Shown here piece by piece: positions 18,858 through 28,032 of a stretch of DNA of 64,000 nucleotides (its first letter is position 1; the number at the start of each line of letters is the position of its first letter). Below the pieces are notes generated by a model. The model did no database searches. It was given only the letters and a program-made list of their open reading frames with translations, and had not been told where the DNA came from. The position numbers and the translations under genes are program-made. Source of the stretch: Ancylomarina sp. DW003 (GTDB taxonomy: Bacteria; Bacteroidota; Bacteroidia; Bacteroidales; Marinifilaceae); contig NZ_JAKJSD010000010.1 of NCBI RefSeq assembly GCF_029029505.1, positions 1-64,000 of the forward strand, written 5' to 3'.

Positions 18858-19889
18858 TTAACGTTTTCTCCTTTTGTTATTCCAATATTGGATATAACTT
18901 GATTGTGAAATTAAACCGATAGATCCTTTATAAATTCCTCCTCCTTGTGATCGATCATACACTCGTACAGTAATCAATAAAGGCTCATCTGATTTAAGTA
19001 GGTTTTCGGGAATATGATAGGCTCTGTTTTGTCTATAACAATCAGATCTCTGATCAACTGTAGACGGCTTAAACGGACCAGATTGGCCTATGAGAACCCC
19101 ATTTATAAACACTTGATCAATATCATCTATTCGTCCAAGAAGCAAAATCATTTTATCTGTGATAATATCCGAATCAATTTGTAATTCGTATGCATAACAA
19201 GCGTAACCATCATAGTTCTTATACCCTTGGTTTTCCCAAAATCCCGGAACTATAATATCATCCCAATCCTTAAAGTTTGCAATATCTTCGTGAGCGTATT
19301 TTCCTGTTTTAAACTTCCATGTTCCTTGCAAGTTGATATATAATGGTAGAGCTGAACGGTCGACAACCAAACTAATATCGCCGCGAATTATTCCACCCTC
19401 TCCAATATCATCATAAACACGAACAGCAATTGTATTTTTCTCTTTAAGATATTCAGTAGGTACGGCATATATACGGTTAGAATTATATGCCGTCGAAAAA
19501 TGTGGAGGAAAACTACCTGATTTACCTATCCGCTTTCCATTTATGAAAACTTCGTCCACATCATCAATATTTCCTAACTGTAAAAAAAGATTTTGTTTAT
19601 TTATATTTTGAGGTTTGTAAAAACTGGTTCGATACCAAGCATAACCATCGTAACCATTAAAACCTTGATTCTCCCATGCAGACGGCACACTTATGTTTTC
19701 CCAATTATAATCGTTGAAATTTGGTGAAGCCCAGTATGTATCGTCACCTATTGAAAATTTCCACTGTCCATTCAAATCGACAATTTTCTGATAATCCTGT
19801 GCAGATACATTATACATATTCATTAACAAACAGAACACTATAAGAAGTGTTCGCTTCAACTTGTCAATATGTTTGTTAAACGTATTCAT
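18858..19889 (-). CDS. Secreted protein of two GH2-type sugar-binding (jelly-roll) modules
   Basis: Signal peptide at residues 1-30, then two copies of a beta-sandwich module like the N-terminal sugar-binding domain of GH2 beta-galactosidases. Module 1 (about 35-165) has LNGQWKFSIGDD, NISVPSAWENQGFNGYDGYA and NTIAVRVYDDIGEGG; module 2 (about 183-335) repeats WKFKTG, IIVPGFWENQGYKNYDGYA and ITVRVYDRSQGGGIYKGSIG. No catalytic barrel is present, so it should bind rather than cut carbohydrate. Its neighbour upstream is a paralogue with the same two-module plan, separated by 35 bases. Role in carbohydrate capture or as a surface lectin is inference. Confidence 0.8.
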   Translation of the reverse strand: MNTFNKHIDKLKRTLLIVFCLLMNMYNVSAQDYQKIVDLNGQWKFSIGDDTYWASPNFNDYNWENISVPSAWENQGFNGYDGYAWYRTSFYKPQNINKQNLFLQLGNIDDVDEVFINGKRIGKSGSFPPHFSTAYNSNRIYAVPTEYLKEKNTIAVRVYDDIGEGGIIRGDISLVVDRSALPLYINLQGTWKFKTGKYAHEDIANFKDWDDIIVPGFWENQGYKNYDGYACYAYELQIDSDIITDKMILLLGRIDDIDQVFINGVLIGQSGPFKPSTVDQRSDCYRQNRAYHIPENLLKSDEPLLITVRVYDRSQGGGIYKGSIGLISQSSYIQYWNNKRRKR

Positions 19890-19924
19890 TCTCCTAAGAT
19901 ATTATTACCAATTGATTTTTAAAT

Positions 19925-20998
19925 TTAATCTATCCACAAATCAAATAAATTTTGCCAACTCGATTTATTTTGATTTTTAATTCTAAGGAGTATTTTATCT
20001 GCTGTTTCCATGCTTCCAACCCCAATTGGTCCTCTATAAATTCCTCCGGGTCCTCCATTATCTGTTACAATAACTTCAATTTTGTTACGCCCGCCTCGCT
20101 TAATCAATTTGGGTGGAATACTGTAAATCCGATAAGTAAAATTATTCGATTTTCTATATTTCTTCCACTTATCCTGCTTGTACCACTTTAGTCTCTCTCC
20201 ATTAAAGTACACCTCTTCCCAATCATCTATTATACCTAAAAACAAACACTTGTCCAATATATTGGGTAAAAGAGGATATTCAAACTCCTTAGTATATTTT
20301 ACCATACCATCTAATCCATTATAACCTAAGGCTTCCCAAAAGCCAGGAACTAATATTTTTCCTTTACGATACGTGATGCAATTCAAATTTCCTTTATCTA
20401 CCTGACTTCCGCACTCAAAATCCCAATAGCCTCTTAAATCAATCTCCATTTTTTCTTGATCGGTATCAATATACAAGCCTATTTCTCCTTTTAAAATTCC
20501 TCCATCATTAAATTCATCGTAAACTCGAACAGCAATCGTATTCTTTTTATTTCCACGAAGCAAACCGGTTGGAATCATATACACTCGTGGTATTTGATAG
20601 GCCGTTTTCACCAAAGGAGGAAAATTTCCTGTTGCTCCAACCAGCTTCCCATTTATATAAACCTCATCCACATCATCAATATAGCCCATATTTAAGTAGA
20701 GAAACTTTTGATTCAATACTCCATCTATTTTAAAGGATTTACGATACCAGGCAAAACCATTATACTCCTCAAAACCGTTACTTTCCCATGATTTTGGTAC
20801 AAAAACAGTTTCCCAATTCGAATCGTCATAATCCTTTTCAGCCCAAGCCATGTCATCTCCAACAGAGAATTTCCAATTGCCCCTAAGATTCACTAAAGTT
20901 TTCACATGCTCTGCATGAGCATCTTCTAACTGAAACAAAAGACTTACAGCTAAAATAATTAAATAAGGTGCTAAACGTATATTGCTCTTCGTATTCAT
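19925..20998 (-). CDS. Secreted protein of two GH2-type sugar-binding modules (paralogue)
   Basis: Same build as the downstream neighbour: signal peptide (about 1-29, ending AEHV), module 1 with LRGNWKFSVGDDMAW, VFVPKSWESNGFEEYNGFA and NTIAVRVYDEFNDGGILKGE, and a more divergent module 2 with LRGYWDFECG, ILVPGFWEALGYNGLDG and GGPGGIYRGPIG. No glycosidase domain. The two genes arose by tandem duplication of a protein that was itself duplicated internally. They follow, on the same strand, a small exported protein and a histidine kinase/response regulator pair that could control them. Confidence 0.8.
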   Translation of the reverse strand: MNTKSNIRLAPYLIILAVSLLFQLEDAHAEHVKTLVNLRGNWKFSVGDDMAWAEKDYDDSNWETVFVPKSWESNGFEEYNGFAWYRKSFKIDGVLNQKFLYLNMGYIDDVDEVYINGKLVGATGNFPPLVKTAYQIPRVYMIPTGLLRGNKKNTIAVRVYDEFNDGGILKGEIGLYIDTDQEKMEIDLRGYWDFECGSQVDKGNLNCITYRKGKILVPGFWEALGYNGLDGMVKYTKEFEYPLLPNILDKCLFLGIIDDWEEVYFNGERLKWYKQDKWKKYRKSNNFTYRIYSIPPKLIKRGGRNKIEVIVTDNGGPGGIYRGPIGVGSMETADKILLRIKNQNKSSWQNLFDLWID

Positions 20999-21036
20999 AT
21001 TATATCATTAATACGTAATCGATTTTCATAACTTAT

Positions 21037-21405
21037 TCACTGTTTCTGATGTTTTTCAAACTTAAACCGGAAGGCCAATTTTTGACCACAAAGTACTGGT
21101 GATGCTTTTATAGCTTTCTTTTCAATCCTTCTTAAAATGGCTTGTTTTAACTTCACATTTACACCAAGAATACTTTTAACAACCACTTCTTCATTATCAT
21201 TCACAACACAACGCAATACCACTTGCTCATGTTCGCCACATTTTACACAATCTATAAAACTGAGAGACGAAATGGTTTTACTTATCTTATTAATTAGCTC
21301 AGCTTTTTCTTTTTCAATAGCTTTTTTTTCTGGTGTTGTAGCTATGGATAAATTTGCACTCAGCAAACAAACCAAAATGATTAGTGTCCTTGTTGTTGTT
21401 TTCAT
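21037..21405 (-). CDS. Small exported protein, TonB-C-terminus-like
   Basis: 122 residues with a signal peptide (ends NLSIA). The C-terminal 60 residues (VVNDNEEVVVKSILGVNVKL, then ASPVLCGQKLAFRFKFEKH) resemble the beta-alpha-beta layout of TonB C-terminal domains, but it lacks a transmembrane anchor and is not a full TonB. It has two Cys at CVKCG and a third near the end. First gene after the response regulator in the same direction. Function unknown. Confidence 0.6.
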   Translation of the reverse strand: MKTTTRTLIILVCLLSANLSIATTPEKKAIEKEKAELINKISKTISSLSFIDCVKCGEHEQVVLRCVVNDNEEVVVKSILGVNVKLKQAILRRIEKKAIKASPVLCGQKLAFRFKFEKHQKQ

Positions 21406-21589
21406 CTTTTTCCCCCTTTTAAATTACCAGTCAGTTTTTTCTTAGAAATTAGAATGGAATCGTACGCCTTCCATTCCTTCATCTATCTTAAACTTCTATT
21501 GGTAAAATTAGGGTGAGAAAAAAACATTTATGTCACAGCAAAATTAACAGATGTCATAAGTTGTCATCGTAATATCTTTTTGCTGTTTT

Positions 21590-22276
21590 TTAATGCACCA
21601 ATCGATACCCTACACCATGTACTGTCAGTATTATTTTAGCATGATTGGAATCGTCTTCAATTTTTTGTCTTAGTTTCAATATAAAATTATCAATGGTTCG
21701 TGAAGTGGGTTGATAATCTGTTCCCCAAACTTGGTCTAACAAATCGTCTCTGCTTACAATTTGATTCTTATTATTCCAGAGAAAGTGTAAGATTTCTACT
21801 TCCTTATGAGACATTTTAACTTCTTCGGTGTCCATAAAACCTTCGAATGAGTTAAAATCAATACTCAAGCGCCCAATCTGAACTTTGCTTTCTTCAATTT
21901 TAGTTTTCAAATTCTTTGAACGACGCAATACCGCTCTTATTCTGGCCAAAAGTTCTCTCAAGCTAAATGGTTTGGTGATATAATCATCAGCACCAAATTC
22001 CAAGCCCAACACCTTATCGATTTCCTCACCCTTTGCCGTAAGCAATATAATTGGAGTCTCGATTCCCTTTTCTCTCACTTTTTTGCAGATATCAAATCCC
22101 GATATCTTCGGAAGCATCACATCTAATAAAACCAAACTATAAGGATTAGAACATATTTTCTCGAGACCGATTTCTCCATCCTCTGCCGTATCAACCTGAT
22201 AAGATTCAAACTCAAGATTATCTTTTAAACCCATTAACATTCCGGGTTCATCTTCAACAACTAATATTGGAAACAT
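21590..22276 (-). CDS. OmpR/PhoB-family response regulator
   Basis: DNA-binding response regulator of 228 residues. The receiver domain has the phosphoacceptor Asp52 in LVLLDVMLPK, the Thr in ILLTAKG and the Lys in YITKPF; the C-terminal winged helix (about 125-228) has YQPTSRTIDNFILKLRQKIE. It is translated 6 bases after the stop of the histidine kinase gene, so the two form an operon. Probable targets are the exported and lectin-like genes downstream, by position only. Confidence 0.95.
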   Translation of the reverse strand: MFPILVVEDEPGMLMGLKDNLEFESYQVDTAEDGEIGLEKICSNPYSLVLLDVMLPKISGFDICKKVREKGIETPIILLTAKGEEIDKVLGLEFGADDYITKPFSLRELLARIRAVLRRSKNLKTKIEESKVQIGRLSIDFNSFEGFMDTEEVKMSHKEVEILHFLWNNKNQIVSRDDLLDQVWGTDYQPTSRTIDNFILKLRQKIEDDSNHAKIILTVHGVGYRLVH

Positions 22277-22282
22277 GCTTTC

Positions 22283-23824
22283 TTATTTTATTTGATGAAT
22301 GGGAAAACACAGGCTAAAACATGAGCCCTCTCCCAATTTACTTTCGACTTCAACTTTACCATTATGAGCATCCATAATATGTTTCACGATGCTGAGACCT
22401 ATACCCGATCCTTTAGCCTTATAGGCCAAATCACCCGAACTAACTCTAAAAAACTTGTCAAATACCAAAGATAAATCGGCACTGGCAATACCGATACCAT
22501 GATCTGTAATTTTAAGACAAGCAAAAGTTTCTTTCATCTCCGTTTCAATTCGAATATACTTGATATTATTTGAGTATTTCATCGCATTATCAATCAGATT
22601 AATAATCGCCTCAGATACAGCCTCTTTATCCATTTTAATATCGGGAAGATTAGCATCCAAAAACATATCTATCTGAAAACCTTTTTTATCAAGATGTTGT
22701 CGGTAGTTTTCAAGCAACGATTCTACTTCCTCTTTCAAATTTCCTTTTGTAAAATGATATTCTCTTCTACCACTTTCAATTTTATTAAAGTTGAGAATAT
22801 TATTTACCATACGCGACAAGCGATTTGCTTCGGTATTAATGACCTTATAGTATTCATGTTTCTTTTCCTCATTTGAAATTCGCCCCATTTCTAAAGTTTC
22901 AGAATACATATTAATCAAAGCCAAAGGGGTTCTTATTTCATGAGAGACATTCGATATAAAATCAGATTTTAATTGAGTCAATCGTATTTGTTGGCGAATA
23001 TTTCTATAAACAAACCAAGCAGCTAATAGTAGAATCACATCCATAATTAACAACAAAATCACATTCGTTCGGGTACGCTTCCTAACCAAGTCTTCAACTG
23101 TATTTCCCTTCATTTGAATCCCCAATTGATAATCTGGGAATAACCAAAAATCTTTTTTCTGCTGAATATTTTTCTCCTCATCTTCATGAACAACATTGGA
23201 ATAAATTTCTTTATTACCGTCTTTTTTGAAAGCTGATATAAAAAATCGATCCTGAGCAATACCCTGAATCTTAGGCCCTAAATTTTCACTTATAAATTTG
23301 TTTGTATTAAGAAGTAAGAAAACACTTCGAACTTTTGAACTATCAATCAAGCTTGCAAAAGCACAGATACTTTTCCCGTAAATATCACAATCAATAAACT
23401 CTATTTTCTGATAGCCGCTCTTTAAATAACGCTGCAAACTTTCCAATTTAGTTAGGTTATCCTGATAAACCTCATCTAATTTATTACCAAGGATCTTTAA
23501 ACTGTCATCAGGTATCTTTTCTTTTGGAAATAATTGGAAATTATTCGAATCAACCAAACAGATAGCATCTATAGAATAATTCTTTTCTAATATTTCTTCT
23601 AAGTTCGCTCCTTCCTTTTCTAATTGATTAGCCCATCCACTCAGCACATCATTAGAATACTGATTTACAGAGAATAATATTGACTCCAATTGACTTAAGT
23701 ATATCGAATCGATAACCTGTTCGTTCTGATTTAGGTTGCCAATTTCGTATGCAGAGAAAAAAAGTGAAGGAAGCACTAGAATAGCACTCAGTATAAGGCC
23801 TATTTTTAATCCAGGTTTAATCAT
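22283..23824 (-). CDS. Membrane sensor histidine kinase
   Basis: Sensor kinase with two membrane helices (residues 6-26 and about 254-272) framing a periplasmic sensor region of about 225 residues with no domain that I recognise. The phosphorylated His is His295 in NVSHEIRTPL, followed by the ATP-binding domain with IINLIDNAMKYS (N box), DHGIGI (G1) and KGSGIGLSIVKHIM (G2). All boxes are intact. It is the first gene of an operon with the response regulator. The signal is unknown; carbohydrate is a guess from the neighbours. Confidence 0.95.
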   Translation of the reverse strand: MIKPGLKIGLILSAILVLPSLFFSAYEIGNLNQNEQVIDSIYLSQLESILFSVNQYSNDVLSGWANQLEKEGANLEEILEKNYSIDAICLVDSNNFQLFPKEKIPDDSLKILGNKLDEVYQDNLTKLESLQRYLKSGYQKIEFIDCDIYGKSICAFASLIDSSKVRSVFLLLNTNKFISENLGPKIQGIAQDRFFISAFKKDGNKEIYSNVVHEDEEKNIQQKKDFWLFPDYQLGIQMKGNTVEDLVRKRTRTNVILLLIMDVILLLAAWFVYRNIRQQIRLTQLKSDFISNVSHEIRTPLALINMYSETLEMGRISNEEKKHEYYKVINTEANRLSRMVNNILNFNKIESGRREYHFTKGNLKEEVESLLENYRQHLDKKGFQIDMFLDANLPDIKMDKEAVSEAIINLIDNAMKYSNNIKYIRIETEMKETFACLKITDHGIGIASADLSLVFDKFFRVSSGDLAYKAKGSGIGLSIVKHIMDAHNGKVEVESKLGEGSCFSLCFPIHQIK

Positions 23825-24054
23825 TCAATTGCTATTTAGTCTTTCAAAGATAAGAATTAAGACCTATAGGTTTACATATATCCGAATTATTCAGTGAACT
23901 AATTATTACTATTTTCTATTGTATCTAATCTTCTCTCAAAAGGTATTCCCTAAAAATATCCCCCATAATGACAGAGTTTCCAGAATGGACATATTCAAAA
24001 ATCATCATTCTGTAATTATGCGAATCTATAAATCTCGTAATTTGAAATTCCTAA

Positions 24055-24513
24055 CTAAAGGTCGTATCCAATCTTATCCGAAGAAGAAATCACAAAGGTA
24101 CTGTTGAATCGAGTCAGGTATTCGAACTTTGAGAGTTTCTCCTGAATAAAATGCTGAAAAGCATTCATATCCTTCACCATAATTTTCACCATCGCATCAA
24201 AATTTCCGGAAGTAATATAAAACTCCATTACCTCAGATAAAGCCAATACTTCAGATTCAAATTTCTCTACCACATCTCGCGTGTGCTTAGTTAACGATAT
24301 GGAGATAAAAACCACCAGATTTCGATCAATTTTCTCCGGATCGAGTACCGCAACATAGTTTTTAATAATTCCACTTCTTTCAAGCTTTTTTACTCGCTCG
24401 TAAACTGGGGTATTACTTAAGTGTAATTTTTCCGCTAACTCTTTGATAGTAATACGACAATCTTGCTGAAGAAGCTGTAAAATTTTGCGATCTGTTCTGT
24501 CTAGTTTATCCAT
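24055..24513 (-). CDS. Lrp/AsnC-family transcriptional regulator
   Basis: 152-residue feast/famine regulator: N-terminal helix-turn-helix (DRTDRKILQLLQQDCRITIK, then LAEKLHLSNTPVYERVKKLE) and a C-terminal RAM ligand-binding domain that usually senses amino acids. It is divergent from the butyrate kinase gene and the long amino-acid-catabolic island, which makes it the obvious candidate regulator of that island. Target and ligand are inferred from position. Confidence 0.93.
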   Translation of the reverse strand: MDKLDRTDRKILQLLQQDCRITIKELAEKLHLSNTPVYERVKKLERSGIIKNYVAVLDPEKIDRNLVVFISISLTKHTRDVVEKFESEVLALSEVMEFYITSGNFDAMVKIMVKDMNAFQHFIQEKLSKFEYLTRFNSTFVISSSDKIGYDL

Positions 24514-24556
24514 GAAAAGAAAATTTATCTGGTAAAATCGTTACAATTAGCATTTT

Positions 24557-24564
24557 CAAAGATA
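24557..24564 (-). promoter_or_regulatory. -7 box of the Lrp-family gene
   Basis: On the minus strand this reads TATCTTTG, an exact TAnnTTTG match, about 45 bases before the ATG. The same 170-base divergent region contains ttgtaaatttacac near 24,641, a partial palindrome that could be an Lrp-type operator for the butyrate kinase gene. Confidence 0.45.
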
Positions 24565-24682
24565 TAAATTCTACAGTAATATCATATAACTAGATCAATT
24601 TTCTATACTTCAGTAAAACACTAGCATATACACCCTACTAATTGTAAATTTACACAAGAAATTAACCTAAACAACCACATCA

Positions 24683-25753
24683 ATGAATCAAGAAATTGTA
24701 ATTGCAATTAACCCCGGTTCCACTTCAACCAAAATTGCTATTTATAATCGCAGTGGAGAACTTGCTTCTGAAAGTATAGGACACAATCAGAAAGAGCTGG
24801 ATAAGTTCGATCGAATTGCCGACCAATTGGAATACAGATATAGCTATCTGGTTCAAACTGTAAATACTTTTTTAAGCGGGAAAGATTATAAAGTTGTGGG
24901 CGTAGTTGGTCGTGGTGGTATTGTAAAACCTCTTGAAGGAGGCACTTACAAAATCAATGAAGAATTCTTGAATCATGCAACTGAGGGCACTTATGGTGAA
25001 CATGCTTCCAATTTAGGTAGCCTATTGGCAAATCGCCTTAAGGAAGAATTCAATTTGGAGAATAGCTATACGGTTGATCCTGTTTCTTCAGGTAACATGT
25101 CAGAAATTGCAAAAATATCGGGTGTCCCTGGCATTATTCGCATTGGTCGTGGTCACCCTCTTAATATGAAAATGACGGCACGTAAAATTGCCAAGAAGCA
25201 AAACATCCCTTTTGAGGATACCAACTATGTGATTGCTCATTTAGGAGGAGGTATCTCAATATCATTGGTTCAAGCAGGTAAACTAGTCGATATAAACGAT
25301 GCTCTATTGGGAATGGGACCATTCTCTCCTAACCGGGCAGGAGCTGTTCCATTGAGAGGAATCATCAAACTGTGCAAAGAGATGTCATTTGATCAAGTCG
25401 CTTCATTACTTTCTAAAAACAGTGGCCTTAAAGGCTATTTGGGAACAGAAGATTTACGCGATGTTCTGAAGATGATAGAAGCTGGAGACGAAAATGCTCA
25501 ACTCATATATGATGCCTTTGTTTACCAAGTGGCAAAAGAGCTTGGTGCCTATTTTGCTGCATCAAAAGGGAAAGCACAAGCGATAATTGCAACGGGTGGT
25601 ATCGCATTCAACGAGAAATTTATTACGGATTTGAAAAGCTATGTTGGTTCATTCACAGAATTTCATGTTTACCCAGGTGAAAATGAAATGGAAGCTCTTG
25701 CAGAAGGTGCTTTTCGTGTAATCGACAATATAGAAATCGCACAAGACTATTAA
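24683..25753 (+). CDS. buk: Butyrate kinase (branched-chain fatty acid kinase type)
   Basis: ASKHA-fold acyl phosphate kinase converting butyryl- or branched acyl-phosphate and ADP to the acid and ATP. Seen: the phosphate-1 motif INPGSTSTKIAIYN at the N-terminus, VIAHLGGGISIS near residue 190, and the adenosine motif AIIATGGIAFNEKF near 306. The 356-residue length is typical of butyrate kinase. It is the first gene of the catabolic island; its partner phosphotransacylase is seven genes downstream. With the Vor genes between them, branched-chain acyl phosphates are the likeliest substrate. Confidence 0.93.
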   Translation: MNQEIVIAINPGSTSTKIAIYNRSGELASESIGHNQKELDKFDRIADQLEYRYSYLVQTVNTFLSGKDYKVVGVVGRGGIVKPLEGGTYKINEEFLNHATEGTYGEHASNLGSLLANRLKEEFNLENSYTVDPVSSGNMSEIAKISGVPGIIRIGRGHPLNMKMTARKIAKKQNIPFEDTNYVIAHLGGGISISLVQAGKLVDINDALLGMGPFSPNRAGAVPLRGIIKLCKEMSFDQVASLLSKNSGLKGYLGTEDLRDVLKMIEAGDENAQLIYDAFVYQVAKELGAYFAASKGKAQAIIATGGIAFNEKFITDLKSYVGSFTEFHVYPGENEMEALAEGAFRVIDNIEIAQDY

Positions 25754-25790
25754 GACAATTATAAAAACAACAAACAAAATCTAAATACAA

Positions 25791-26345
25791 ATGAAAGAAA
25801 TTAGATGGCACGGAAGAGGCGGACAAGGTGGTTTTACTGCTTCACGTCTTTTAGGAATTGCAGCTAGTGTTCACGGTGGTAAGCATGCTTTAGCATTTCC
25901 ATCATTCGGACCTGAGCGTAGAGGTGCTCCGGTATTAGCATTCACCAAAATTGACGATACTAAGATTCACGATCGTAGTGAAGTTCAGAATAGCGACTAC
26001 GTTGTGGTGATGGATGAAACTTTGGTAACTCCTGGCTTTGAAAAAGGAATCAGACCAGGTGCAACTATACTTATTAACACTGAGAATGCTGAAAAGTACC
26101 GTGAGCCTTTAAAAGGATTTCAGGTAGTAGGTATCGATGCATCAAGCTTAGCAATGGAAATTTTAGGTAGACCAATTACCAATACAGCAATGTACGGTGC
26201 TTTAGCTGCTGCATCTGGTTTGGTAAGCAAAGAAGCTGCAATCGCTAGTATTCACACAGAGATGAAACCAAAACTAGCTGCCCTGAATGAAAAAATTGTA
26301 GAGAGAGCCTTTGAAACTATTAATGCACAAGTTGCTGTTTGTTAA
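25791..26345 (+). CDS. 2-oxoacid:ferredoxin oxidoreductase, gamma subunit
   Basis: Gamma subunit of a CoA-dependent 2-oxoacid:ferredoxin oxidoreductase (VorC/PorC type). The opening IRWHGRGGQGGFTASRLLG and the run FPSFGPERRGAPVLAFTKI are diagnostic. It is followed 12 bases later by the ferredoxin-like subunit and then by the alpha and beta subunits, so all four subunits are present. The set most resembles enzymes annotated as 2-ketoisovalerate (VOR) oxidoreductases. Confidence 0.92.
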   Translation: MKEIRWHGRGGQGGFTASRLLGIAASVHGGKHALAFPSFGPERRGAPVLAFTKIDDTKIHDRSEVQNSDYVVVMDETLVTPGFEKGIRPGATILINTENAEKYREPLKGFQVVGIDASSLAMEILGRPITNTAMYGALAAASGLVSKEAAIASIHTEMKPKLAALNEKIVERAFETINAQVAVC

Positions 26346-26357
26346 TAATTGAATATC

Positions 26358-26651
26358 ATGGATAGACCTAAAAAAACGGAATTTAAATTCCCAACTCATA
26401 TAGATGAATACCCAACTGGCCCACAATACGCGGCTGGTTACCTTCCGGAGACCAATGCAGGATGGAGATCAGTTCGTCCTGTAGTTGATCACGATGCTTG
26501 TGTTTATTGTCTTCGTTGCTACCTACTTTGTCCAGATGGCACAGTCGTTAAAGACAATGGTAAAATCACATTCGACATGGATTATTGCAAAGGCTGTGGT
26601 GTATGTGCACACGAATGCCCAAAGGATGCAATTGAAATGGTAAAAGAATAA
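26358..26651 (+). CDS. 2-oxoacid:ferredoxin oxidoreductase, delta (ferredoxin) subunit
   Basis: 97-residue subunit with two [4Fe-4S] motifs, CVYCLRCYLLCPD and CKGCGVCAHECP, passing electrons from the thiamine-bound intermediate to external ferredoxin. ATG at 26,358 is chosen over an in-frame TTG three codons upstream. A 190-base gap with a palindromic repeat separates it from the alpha subunit gene. Confidence 0.92.
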   Translation: MDRPKKTEFKFPTHIDEYPTGPQYAAGYLPETNAGWRSVRPVVDHDACVYCLRCYLLCPDGTVVKDNGKITFDMDYCKGCGVCAHECPKDAIEMVKE

Positions 26652-26704
26652 ATAAGGTTAAAGGAAAAAGGTTAAAGAAGATCAGTAACCTTTTATAAGA
26701 TAAT

Positions 26705-26800
26705 CACCCCATCGCCTACCGGCACTTCCCCTAGGAGGGGAAGAATCAAAACAAAACTCTCCCTTTTTAGGGGAGATGTCCGAAGGACAGAAGGGTGTTT
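26705..26800. repeat. Paired-arm palindromic repeat (family R1, copy 1)
   Basis: Begins caccccatcgcc and ends agaagggtgttt. Each side is itself a hairpin: cttcccctaggaggggaag on the left and ctccctttttaggggag on the right, and the outer ends are inverted relative to each other. Two more copies lie at 31,948 and 34,311. It sits between co-directional genes of one pathway, so it may act on mRNA folding or partial termination. Confidence 0.7.
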
Positions 26801-26841
26801 CTGAACAATGACCAGTCAACAAATGACTAAAAGAAAAAACA

Positions 26842-28032
26842 ATGAAATCAAATAAAATATTCATATCAGGTGATGAAGCTGTTGCTCAGGGCGTGAGATT
26901 ATCTCGTCCACATGTCGTAGCTGCTTACCCAATCACCCCGCAAACCATAACCGTTGAGCGCCTGGCAGAAATGGCAGAATCTGGCGAAATGGAAGGCGAA
27001 TACATGCACGTAGAGTCTGAGCACTCTGCAATTTCAGCAACTATGGGTGCCAGTTCAGTTGGTGCCAGAACATTTACAGCTTCTTCTTCGCAAGGCCTAT
27101 TGTATATGGCAGAAGGTCTGCACTACTGTAGTGGTGGTCGTTGGCCAGTCGTGATGATGAATGCTAATCGTTCGGTGGCTTTGCCATGGAGTATTTACGG
27201 CGATCAGCGTGACTCTTTATCACTATTAGATTGTGGATGGATTCAGGTTTATGTGGAAGATGCACAGGAAGCTTTGGATATGATTATCCAAGCCTACAAA
27301 ATTGCTGAGCACAAAGACGTATTAACACCAATGATGGTGAATTTGGATGGTTTTATCCTAACTCATACATACGAATTGGTTGATATCCCGGAACAAGAAA
27401 TGGTAGATAAATTCTTACCTGCTTTCCAAACGCCAAACAAAATGTCTTTCGAAGAGCCAAAGAACTTAGGTTTTAGCTCTAAGCCAGATGACAATACCGA
27501 ATTCAAATACCAGCAGAACGAAGCGATGTTCAATTCGATACAAGTTCTTAAAGATGTGGATCAGGAGTTTGCTGATACATTCGGAAGAAAGTACGATGGC
27601 ATGGTTGAAGAATACCGTTGCGAAGATGCAGAGGTTGTTCTTGTAGCCTTGGGAAGTGTTTGTGGAACCATTCGTGTCGTAGTTGACAAGATGCGTGCTG
27701 AAGGTAAGAAAGTTGGTCTATTGAAGATTCGCTATATGCGTCCTTTCCCTGAAGCTGAAGTTAAAGATCTAGCTAAGCGTGTTAATGCAATTGGTGTTGT
27801 AGATAAAGATATTTCTTTCGGATACGAAGGAACGGTTTACACCAATGTAAACTCAGCTATCTCTAAAATCGACAAGTACGTTTACAAGAGCAATTTTGTT
27901 GGCGGACTAGGTGGACGTGACATCACTAAAGATGAGATCGAAGAAATGTTCAACAAGCTATTCAGCGGAGTTGAGAATAAGAGTGAAGAAAAAGTAGAAT
28001 TTTTTAGCCTTAACGTAGAAAGCAATGACTAA
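26842..28032 (+). CDS. vorB: 2-oxoacid:ferredoxin oxidoreductase, alpha subunit (VorB type)
   Basis: Alpha subunit with the pyrimidine-binding and CoA-related domains of 2-oxoacid:ferredoxin oxidoreductases. The start FISGDEAVAQGVRLSRPHVV and AAYPITPQT are typical, as is SSSQGLLYMAEGLHYCSG. The 396-residue length with the extra C-terminal domain fits the group annotated as 3-methyl-2-oxobutanoate dehydrogenase VorB. It overlaps the beta subunit gene by 8 bases. Use of branched-chain oxoacids is inferred from family and context; a broader range including 2-oxobutanoate is possible. Confidence 0.9.
   Translation: MKSNKIFISGDEAVAQGVRLSRPHVVAAYPITPQTITVERLAEMAESGEMEGEYMHVESEHSAISATMGASSVGARTFTASSSQGLLYMAEGLHYCSGGRWPVVMMNANRSVALPWSIYGDQRDSLSLLDCGWIQVYVEDAQEALDMIIQAYKIAEHKDVLTPMMVNLDGFILTHTYELVDIPEQEMVDKFLPAFQTPNKMSFEEPKNLGFSSKPDDNTEFKYQQNEAMFNSIQVLKDVDQEFADTFGRKYDGMVEEYRCEDAEVVLVALGSVCGTIRVVVDKMRAEGKKVGLLKIRYMRPFPEAEVKDLAKRVNAIGVVDKDISFGYEGTVYTNVNSAISKIDKYVYKSNFVGGLGGRDITKDEIEEMFNKLFSGVENKSEEKVEFFSLNVESND

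Noticed and set aside
26682-26864. Minus-strand frame of 60 codons between the Vor delta and alpha genes
   Set aside because: It runs through the R1 palindrome and has no conserved product.
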